A DNA stretch of 64,000 nt from Acinetobacter sp. ANC 4648. GTDB taxonomy: Bacteria > Pseudomonadota > Gammaproteobacteria > Pseudomonadales > Moraxellaceae. The stretch lies in NCBI RefSeq assembly GCF_002135345.1, contig NZ_NEGI01000001.1:310001-374000 (forward strand). Direction: 5' to 3'. The notes beneath the pieces were generated by a model. It saw nothing but the letters and a program-made list of their open reading frames with translations. It ran no database searches and was not told where the DNA came from. A program made the translations under genes and the position numbers. Positions 58,628 to 64,000 of this stretch are shown here, one piece after another. How positions within the stretch are numbered: position 1 is the stretch's first letter; each line of letters starts with the position of its first letter.

Positions 58628-60277
58628 TTAAACAGCAACGACGGTTTCTTTATTTTTCTTCTGAATAAAAGCCACAGCCGCCTGATCCTGACGAATCAAA
58701 TCCACTGCTTTTTCAGCAATCATAATCACTGGCGCATTGGTATTCCCATTCACCACAGTTGGCATAATAGAAGCATCTACCACGCGTAAGTTTTGAATAC
58801 CATAAACGCGCAACCTTGGGTCAACTACAGCCATTTGATCCAGCCCCATCTTACAACTTCCTACAGGATGGTAAACGGTATCTGAACGCTCTCGTAAAAG
58901 CTGACGAATCTCATCATCTGTTACAACATTTGCAGTAAATAGGTCTTCTTTCACAATCTGTTTAAATGCATCAGACTCCATTAACCTCTTCGTCAATTTA
59001 AAGCCCTTCAGCATTTCTTCAAGATCTGATTCATCATTATAAAAATTAGGATCAATCAGCAAAGGATCATCAATACTTGGGCCGCTGATTTTAATCGTGC
59101 CACGACTTTTAGGATTCAATAAACACACATGGCACGAAATCCCATGCCCCGTATGCATCGTTCGTGCATGATTATCGACCAAGGCCACAACGAAATGTAA
59201 CTGTAAATTAGGTAAGATTTGTTCAGATGAACTCTTAATAAAACCACCACATTCAGCAAAATTAGTGGTTATTAAGCCACGTCGTACTTTACGATAACGC
59301 CCAATTTGTTTAACCAGATCAATAGAACCAGCGATGGATACACCAAAAGTTCCTTGAATGTCACTCACTTTATAGCCAAAAATAAAATCAGGGTGATCGT
59401 GAAAATTTTTACCTACACCCGGCAAATGCTTTTTCACAGTGATACCGTGTTCAGTGAGCTCTTGCTGGTCACCCACCCCAGATAACATTAAAATTTGTGG
59501 TGATTGCATAGCACCTGCACTCAGTAAAACCTCACGGCGAGCATGAATTTGCTTAATCTGCCCTGCACATTTATATTCCACCCCAACAGCAACATTATTT
59601 TCAATGAGAATACGTTGCGTCAGCGCCTGTGTAATCACAGTTAAATTAGGACGCTGTAGATGTGGAAAAAGATAAGCTCGTGCCGCACTACAACGCTCAC
59701 CATTAATATGCGTGACTTGATAAATACCAAGCCCCTCCTGCTCTGCGCCATTAAAGTCATCCCGAATTGGAAAACCTTGCTCACGAGCAGCAGTCAAATA
59801 ACGTTCTTGTAAGGGATTATCACTATGTAGATCAATCACCGATAACGGCCCAGAACCACCATGATATTGATTATGAATTCTTTCGTTATTTTCTGATTTA
59901 ATAAAATAAGGCAATACTTCATTATAAGACCAACCTTCATTTCCAAGTTTAGCCCAATCATCATAATCTTTACGATTGCCACGAATATAAATCATGGCAT
60001 TAATTGCAGATGAGCCACCTAAACATTTCCCCCGCGGTTGATAACCTTTACGACCATTTAGTCCTTTCTGGGGCACGGTTTCAAAGGCCCAATTATTAAT
60101 TTTAGTGGGAATACTTACCACTGCGGCGCACGGTACATTTACCGTCCAACCATCACCACCACCACCTGCTTCCAGTAAACAAACTGAGATATTGGGATCT
60201 TCAGATAATCGACCAGCAAGTACGCAGCCAGCACTACCACCACCAATCACAACATAGTCAAATTCTTTAGATTCCAT
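58628..60277 (-). CDS. GMC-family FAD alcohol dehydrogenase (AlkJ/BetA-like)
   Basis: This 549-residue flavoprotein has the N-terminal FAD motif VIGGGSAGCVLAGRLSEDP (about residues 10-28), the GMC signature GKCLGGSSAINAMIYIRGN, and the second signature SAGAMQSPQILMLSG. The C-terminal active-site region contains YHPVGSCKMG and GNTNAPVIMIAEKA. It oxidises a primary alcohol to the aldehyde. Annotation as choline dehydrogenase would be tempting, but no betB, betI or choline transporter is near, and the sequence reads more like AlkJ-type alcohol dehydrogenases. AAGGAG precedes the ATG. The gene is monocistronic. Confidence 0.85.
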   Translation of the reverse strand: MESKEFDYVVIGGGSAGCVLAGRLSEDPNISVCLLEAGGGGDGWTVNVPCAAVVSIPTKINNWAFETVPQKGLNGRKGYQPRGKCLGGSSAINAMIYIRGNRKDYDDWAKLGNEGWSYNEVLPYFIKSENNERIHNQYHGGSGPLSVIDLHSDNPLQERYLTAAREQGFPIRDDFNGAEQEGLGIYQVTHINGERCSAARAYLFPHLQRPNLTVITQALTQRILIENNVAVGVEYKCAGQIKQIHARREVLLSAGAMQSPQILMLSGVGDQQELTEHGITVKKHLPGVGKNFHDHPDFIFGYKVSDIQGTFGVSIAGSIDLVKQIGRYRKVRRGLITTNFAECGGFIKSSSEQILPNLQLHFVVALVDNHARTMHTGHGISCHVCLLNPKSRGTIKISGPSIDDPLLIDPNFYNDESDLEEMLKGFKLTKRLMESDAFKQIVKEDLFTANVVTDDEIRQLLRERSDTVYHPVGSCKMGLDQMAVVDPRLRVYGIQNLRVVDASIMPTVVNGNTNAPVIMIAEKAVDLIRQDQAAVAFIQKKNKETVVAV

Positions 60278-60550
60278 GCAAAATCTCCTTGTTTTATCGT
60301 TTATTTTTTTATCATTATGCCTATTAAAACCATAAAAAGAATGTTTACAGAGGTCATTTAAATCTTAAATTTGCAATAAAATACAATTCACAAACATCCC
60401 AATTGATTTGTTTGAGTTTGCGACATCAGCACCTAAAGAGTGATCAAATTCAATTTAATCCAAATACAACATAAGCCATTTATTTATGATTCTTTTATAT
60501 TAGATGGTGGCTGAATAAAAATTTAAATACTTAATTTCTTGAAACTGACG

Positions 60551-61279
60551 TTATAACTGAGCTAATCGAAATAACACAGGAAACTCAACCACAATATCAC
60601 TTTGCTCTCGCTTGAAATAATCCTCAAGTGCTTGTAAAGGATTCATCTGATTCTGATTTTTATAATGTTTTAGTGCTGACCAAGTATGAATATAATTTAA
60701 TAATTGGGCAGATGACCATTGATACTGCATTTTAAATGCAGGAACTTCTAATTCTTTAAAAGGAAATGGAATGGTTTTATAATGTTCATCAATATAACCA
60801 CGTTCAAGATCCCAATAACCCTTAAGTGTCTTAAAATACAAATCTTGAATCAACGCATTAATTGTTTTGTTTTCCACTTGAATCAAGCCATAACCAATCA
60901 CCGCCAGTATTCCATCTCGCTTCAGAACTCTTCTAACTTCCTTATAAAAAGCTTCAAAATCAAACCAATGAATCGCTTGTGCCACGGTAATTAAATTAAA
61001 ACTATGTGCTGCAAATGTGGTGTGTTCTGCTGATTGGACTTGGTAGCTAATATTCTCAAAATAAGGTGCGTGCTGTAACTGATCCTCACTTAAATCAGTT
61101 GCCACTACATAGTCAAAATAAGGTGCCAATAACTGAGTGAACTGGCCTGAACCTGCACCACAGTCCCAAGCAAAATGACGTTCAGGAACATATTTAAGAA
61201 TTTCTTGAATCACGGACACCGGATAACTGGGTCGTGCTTGCTGATAAAGCTGGCTGTTTTCCGAAAATAAATCTTTCAT
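60551..61279 (-). CDS. Class I SAM-dependent methyltransferase
   Basis: This 242-residue protein has a Methyltransf_11-type fold: motif I WDCGAGSGQFTQLLAP (about residues 39-54), the acidic post-I residue in VVATDLSEDQL, and the post-motif segment LITVAQAIHWFDFEAF. The C-terminal part is aromatic-rich, resembling small-molecule methyltransferases of the trans-aconitate/UbiE-like groups. The methyl acceptor is unknown. It is cytoplasmic and monocistronic; no clear terminator is seen after it. Confidence 0.8.
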   Translation of the reverse strand: MKDLFSENSQLYQQARPSYPVSVIQEILKYVPERHFAWDCGAGSGQFTQLLAPYFDYVVATDLSEDQLQHAPYFENISYQVQSAEHTTFAAHSFNLITVAQAIHWFDFEAFYKEVRRVLKRDGILAVIGYGLIQVENKTINALIQDLYFKTLKGYWDLERGYIDEHYKTIPFPFKELEVPAFKMQYQWSSAQLLNYIHTWSALKHYKNQNQMNPLQALEDYFKREQSDIVVEFPVLFRLAQL

Positions 61280-61425
61280 TTTAATTTTAAAATATTTATT
61301 AATTTACAGAAGAATATAGCTGAATTCTGAAAGTGAGATATTTTTTTTGTCCAACAAAATGTAAATGTACATCGCTTCAATTCAAGTATAGCTGTCAATC
61401 ATACTTTCAGTTTTTATTATTCGTA

Positions 61426-61457
61426 AAAAAGCCCCAAACATAAGTTTGAGGCTTTTT
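61426..61457 (-). terminator. Terminator of tRNA-Phe copy 1
   Basis: On the minus strand AAAAAGCCTCAAAC and GTTTGGGGCTTTTTT pair (one G-T) around TTAT. It begins 6 bases after the tRNA 3' end. Confidence 0.88.
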
Positions 61458-61462
61458 GAATA

Positions 61463-61538
61463 TGGTGGCGAGACCCAGGTTCGAACTGGGGACACACGGA
61501 TTTTCAATCCGTTGCTCTACCGACTGAGCTATCACGCC
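61463..61538 (-). tRNA. tRNA-Phe(GAA), copy 1
   Basis: This 76-nt gene on the minus strand folds into a cloverleaf: acceptor GGCGTGA with TCTCGCC, anticodon loop TTGAAAA reading GAA, T-arm with GTTCGAA, and an encoded CCA. It is identical over its full length to copy 2 at 61674-61749. Confidence 0.97.
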
Positions 61539-61547
61539 GTTGCGGTG

Positions 61548-61577
61548 TATTAAGCCGTATCTAAGTATATTAGTCAA
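61548..61577 (-). promoter_or_regulatory. Promoter of tRNA-Phe copy 1
   Basis: On the minus strand TTGACT (61577-61572) and TTAATA (61553-61548) are spaced by 18 bases, followed by a GC-rich stretch (CACCGC) and the tRNA 10 bases after the -10 box. Confidence 0.65.
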
Positions 61578-61620
61578 TATAAATCATGACTTTTTTATTC
61601 AACCGAATAAATTTTATTCA

Positions 61621-61648
61621 AAAAAAATCCCTGATTGGATCAGGGATT
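61621..61648 (-). terminator. Terminator of tRNA-Phe copy 2
   Basis: On the minus strand AATCCCTGAT and ATCAGGGATT pair perfectly around CCA, followed by a run of T. It lies 26 bases past tRNA-Phe copy 2, between the two tRNA genes. Confidence 0.9.
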
Positions 61649-61673
61649 GAAATCTTAAATTAGATTTTAAATA

Positions 61674-61749
61674 TGGTGGCGAGACCCAGGTTCGAACTGG
61701 GGACACACGGATTTTCAATCCGTTGCTCTACCGACTGAGCTATCACGCC
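61674..61749 (-). tRNA. tRNA-Phe(GAA), copy 2
   Basis: This 76-nt minus-strand gene is identical to copy 1, including the encoded CCA. Flanking sequences differ, so it is a true second gene with its own promoter and terminator. Confidence 0.97.
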
Positions 61750-61759
61750 GTTGGGGCAT

Positions 61760-61788
61760 ATTAAACAATTTAAACCTTTTTGCGTCAA
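61760..61788 (-). promoter_or_regulatory. Promoter of tRNA-Phe copy 2
   Basis: On the minus strand TTGACG (61788-61783) and TTTAAT (61765-61760) are spaced by 17 bases and followed by a GC-rich discriminator (GCCCC). This is a typical stable-RNA promoter. Confidence 0.7.
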
Positions 61789-61916
61789 GTATTGAATACT
61801 ATATTTCCTACCAATAGTTTATTTTTACAGCAAAAAACAACTATATTGAAGATAAATCCACCACTATCATAAAAAATAATCGATCTAGACGGCTTCACTC
61901 AATTTAACCAAAAGCT

Positions 61917-62294
61917 TTAAATTTTTCCCAGATGGGCTAAACAACGATGAATCGCGCCACAACCTGGTTCAAAAACTTTTACGCCTTTGTCTTCTTCCAT
62001 GCGACACACTTCTTCAACCAGACGTTCTGCAACACCACGGCCACGGTTGGCAGGATGAACTACAATATTTTCTAAAGTTTTACTCTCGCCTTGCCCTGTA
62101 CACCAAAGTGCGCCAATAATTTTGGTATTAAATTCTGCGGTATAAAGTAAGGTATACTGAGCCAAATTTTGCTCAAGTTGTTCGATGGCATCTTTTCCAT
62201 CACCAAATTCTGGACTCGTGTCATACAATCGCTCAAGCTGATCGCGAACTTCTTGCGTTTCAAGTGAAGTTTTAGCATGTACAGTAATAGGCAT
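61917..62294 (-). CDS. GNAT-fold protein, possibly PanZ-like acetyl-CoA sensor
   Basis: This 125-residue protein has a GNAT acetyl-CoA-binding pattern: LENIVVHPANRGRGVAERLVEEV (beta4 and the R/Q-x-x-G-x-G/A loop RGRGVA at about residues 84-89). It is short for an N-acetyltransferase and similar in size to PanZ/PanM, which binds acetyl-CoA and drives maturation or inhibition of PanD in pantothenate synthesis. I remember Acinetobacter proteins of this kind being named PanZ-family, but the resemblance to E. coli PanZ is weak by eye. GGAGG lies 8 bases before the ATG. It is divergent from hisB. Confidence 0.65.
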   Translation of the reverse strand: MPITVHAKTSLETQEVRDQLERLYDTSPEFGDGKDAIEQLEQNLAQYTLLYTAEFNTKIIGALWCTGQGESKTLENIVVHPANRGRGVAERLVEEVCRMEEDKGVKVFEPGCGAIHRCLAHLGKI

Positions 62295-62392
62295 TGATTA
62301 ACCCTCCAGAGCAATCTAATATGCGGTGAATTCGTCACCGCGAAAAACATTTTTTACATCAAGCATTTTTGACGTTTTTGAGGAACGTGTCT

Positions 62393-62986
62393 ATGACGCA
62401 ACGTATCAGTGAAGTGGTAAGAAACACCAACGAAACCAAAATTCGAGTTCGTGTTAATCTTGATGGTACGGGTCAAGGCACCCTCAATACAGGTATTCCA
62501 TTTTTAGACCATATGATCGATCAAATCAAGCGACATGGCTTATTTGATATTGATATTCACTGTGATGGTGATTTAGACATCGATGATCATCACACGGTCG
62601 AAGACTGCGGTATCACACTTGGACAAGCTTTTGCACAAGCATTGGGTGATAAAAAAGGCTTACGCCGTTATGGTCATTTTTATGCACCACTGGATGAAGC
62701 CTTAAGCCGTGTAGTGGTTGATTTATCAGGTCGTCCGGGCTTATTCATGGATATTCCATTTACTCGCTCTATGATTGGTCGTTTTGATGTGGATTTATTC
62801 TCTGAATTTTTCCAAGGCTTTGTCAATCATGCACTCATGACCTTGCATATTGATAACCTAAAAGGCAAAAACAGCCATCACCAAATTGAATGTACTTTTA
62901 AAGCCTTTGCACGCGCACTACGTATGGCTTGTGAAGTCGATCCACGTGCAGCGGGAACGATTGCTTCAACCAAAGGTAGCTTGTAA
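62393..62986 (+). CDS. hisB: Imidazoleglycerol-phosphate dehydratase
   Basis: This 197-residue enzyme catalyses the sixth step of histidine biosynthesis. The ATG at 62393 has GAGGAA at 8-base spacing; the frame opens earlier at 62369 without support. Metal-binding repeats are visible: [32 protein letters not shown] and [12 protein letters not shown], plus [14 protein letters not shown]. It is the monofunctional type, without the N-terminal phosphatase of enteric HisB. The stop overlaps the hisH start (TAATG). Confidence 0.97.
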   Translation: MTQRISEVVRNTNETKIRVRVNLDGTGQGTLNTGIPFLDHMIDQIKRHGLFDIDIHCDGDLDIDDHHTVEDCGITLGQAFAQALGDKKGLRRYGHFYAPLDEALSRVVVDLSGRPGLFMDIPFTRSMIGRFDVDLFSEFFQGFVNHALMTLHIDNLKGKNSHHQIECTFKAFARALRMACEVDPRAAGTIASTKGSL

Positions 62987-63603
62987 TGACGCGTATTGCC
63001 CTTCTTGACTATGGCATGGGAAATTTACACTCGGCGGCCAAAGCATTAGAACACGTAGGTGCAACAGTAGATGTTACCAATAATCCTAAACTGATTGCAC
63101 AAGCAGATAAAATTGTATTCCCGGGTGTTGGTGCCATGCGTGACTGCATTCAAGGCATGCATGAAGCTGGAATTGATGAAGTCATTCGCCATGCTGCTTT
63201 CAATAAGCCTGTACTTGCGATTTGCGTAGGAATGCAGGCTTTAATGCAACGCTCAGAAGAAAATGGCGGGACAGATGCGCTTGGTCTTTTTAAAGGTGTG
63301 GTAAAACGCTTCCCAGATATAGACGGTCTAAAAGTCCCGCATATGGGTTGGAATCAGGTTCATCAAGCAGATCCAAACCACCCAATGTGGAAAGAGATTG
63401 AACAAGATGCACGTTTCTACTTCGTACATAGTTTTTATGTCGAGCCACAAGATTCAAGTATTGTCGCAGCAACCTGTGATTATGGCTTAGAATTTTGCAC
63501 TGCCATTCATCAAGAAAATTTATTTGCGACTCAATTTCATCCTGAAAAAAGTCATACCGCAGGTTTACAGTTGTTAAAAAACTTTGTGGAATGGGATATC
63601 TAA
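62986..63603 (+). CDS. hisH: Imidazole glycerol phosphate synthase, glutaminase subunit
   Basis: This 205-residue class I glutamine amidotransferase supplies ammonia to HisF. The catalytic triad is Cys80 in AICVGMQAL with His185 and Glu187 in QFHPEKS. The start YGMGNLHS is typical. Its ATG overlaps the hisB stop by one base, so translation is coupled. hisA and hisF are not in the window; the next gene is a DUF805 protein after a terminator. Confidence 0.97.
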   Translation: MTRIALLDYGMGNLHSAAKALEHVGATVDVTNNPKLIAQADKIVFPGVGAMRDCIQGMHEAGIDEVIRHAAFNKPVLAICVGMQALMQRSEENGGTDALGLFKGVVKRFPDIDGLKVPHMGWNQVHQADPNHPMWKEIEQDARFYFVHSFYVEPQDSSIVAATCDYGLEFCTAIHQENLFATQFHPEKSHTAGLQLLKNFVEWDI

Positions 63604-63621
63604 TTTACGCATTTTAAATTT

Positions 63622-63650
63622 AAAAAGCTCATCAAAAGATGGGCTTTTTT
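63622..63650 (+). terminator. Intrinsic terminator after hisH
   Basis: AAAAAGCTCATC and GATGGGCTTTTT pair (one G-T) around AAAA, followed by further T. It lies 19 bases past the hisH stop. Confidence 0.85.
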
Positions 63651-63764
63651 TTAGAAAAAAAATAACTCACTTTCTTTTTCCTCGTATTTTAATTATGATC
63701 CGATCAAATTTAAAACAAAATTTAAAATCTTTAACAAAAATTAAATTTCAAATGAGTATATAAA

Positions 63765-64000
63765 ATGAATTCATCTATACAAAATCAGGCTTCACCTTTA
63801 AGCGCAAATGGTCGATTTGGCAGACTATCCTATCTAGGTTGGAATATGCTACTTGGAATTCTGATACTGATATTCGGAATTATTCTAGCTATTTTTGCAC
63901 CGAGTGTTAGTGCATCATCTTCAAATTTCATCATTTTCGGATCAATTATACTTTTAATCCTAATATACATTGCTGTTTTTTACTTTAGTTTTATCTTTGC
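63765..64000 (+). CDS. DUF805-family membrane protein (partial, cut at right edge)
   Basis: The first 78 codons are visible and open to the window end. The N-terminal segment NGRFGRLSYLGWNMLLG matches the DUF805 signature, followed by hydrophobic helices at about residues 29-46 and 56-78. DUF805 proteins are small inner-membrane proteins of unknown function. The gene follows the hisH terminator and should have its own promoter in the AT-rich gap 63651-63764. Confidence 0.78.
   Translation, partial: MNSSIQNQASPLSANGRFGRLSYLGWNMLLGILILIFGIILAIFAPSVSASSSNFIIFGSIILLILIYIAVFYFSFIF

Noticed and set aside
58628..60277. betA (choline dehydrogenase) assignment
   Set aside because: No betB, betI or choline transporter gene in the neighbourhood and motifs look more AlkJ-like; kept as a general GMC alcohol dehydrogenase.
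61463..61749. tRNA-Phe pair as an assembly repeat or an integration scar
   Set aside because: Only the 76-nt genes are identical; flanks, promoters and terminators differ, and no integrase or att-type remnant lies nearby.
62393..62986. Bifunctional HisB (phosphatase plus dehydratase)
   Set aside because: The protein is only 197 residues and contains just the dehydratase domain.

Overview
The window is a stretch of core chromosome from an Acinetobacter-like gammaproteobacterium. The DNA is AT-rich. The best genus marker is at 49909-50796: a 295-residue reductase that I recognise from memory as closely matching the fatty acyl-CoA reductase Acr1 of Acinetobacter. The linkage pilMNOPQ-aroK-aroB-SPOR protein-gltBD, a shortened division/cell-wall cluster without mraZ, and monofunctional hisB followed by hisH fit the same group. 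No prophage, insertion sequence, integron, CRISPR array or toxin-antitoxin module is visible.

Layout. 1-4951 (+): the Mrp/Mnh multisubunit cation/proton antiporter operon, cut at the left edge inside a fused A/B subunit, then C, D, E, F and G. 5137-7146 (-): an HSL-type esterase and a PF10118 metal-dependent hydrolase. 7448-13449 (-): glutamate synthase gltB-gltD. 13869-21577 (-): type IV pilus assembly genes pilM-N-O-P-Q joined to aroK, aroB and a SPOR-like membrane protein, with ponA (PBP1a) divergent at 21739-24288. 24356-32384 (-): rlmA, then the peptidoglycan/division operon rsmH-ftsL-ftsI-murE-murF-mraY. 32560-34811 (-): two tandem sulfate-binding protein paralogues. 35185-37820 (+): a small exported protein, gltX, tRNA-Ala, tRNA-Glu and a zinc-ribbon membrane protein. 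37856-45169 (-): a heavy-metal efflux cluster (czcI-like, czcC, czcB, czcA, czcD). 45411-46332 (+): two small Sel1-repeat proteins. 46394-51205: ettA (-), metY, acr1 and a small membrane protein. 51341-53713 (-): tex. 53881-54234 (-): a decayed lipoprotein gene. 54424-56815 (+): an OmpR/EnvZ-type two-component system. 57018-63603: a CoA-transferase, a GMC alcohol dehydrogenase, a methyltransferase, two tRNA-Phe genes, a GNAT/PanZ-like protein, hisB and hisH. A DUF805 gene runs off the right edge.

The genes group into a few tasks: envelope building (mur/fts/mra, ponA, SPOR protein, type IV pilus secretin complex), nitrogen and amino-acid supply (gltBD, aroKB, hisBH, metY, gltX with tRNA-Glu), ion and metal homeostasis (Mrp, Czc, OmpR/EnvZ), and carbon/lipid metabolism (acr1, GMC dehydrogenase, CoA-transferase, esterase). 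Many transcription units end in clear intrinsic terminators, which makes operon borders readable.

I did not find a convincing previously undescribed system. The observations most worth a second look are the three-frame remains of a lipoprotein gene at 53881-54234, a perfect inverted repeat flanking the -10 box of the tRNA-Ala/tRNA-Glu promoter, palindromic candidate operators before the czc genes, a terminator-like hairpin between ompR and envZ, and a few small genes of unknown role. All family assignments come from reading the sequence and from memory; no database search was run.
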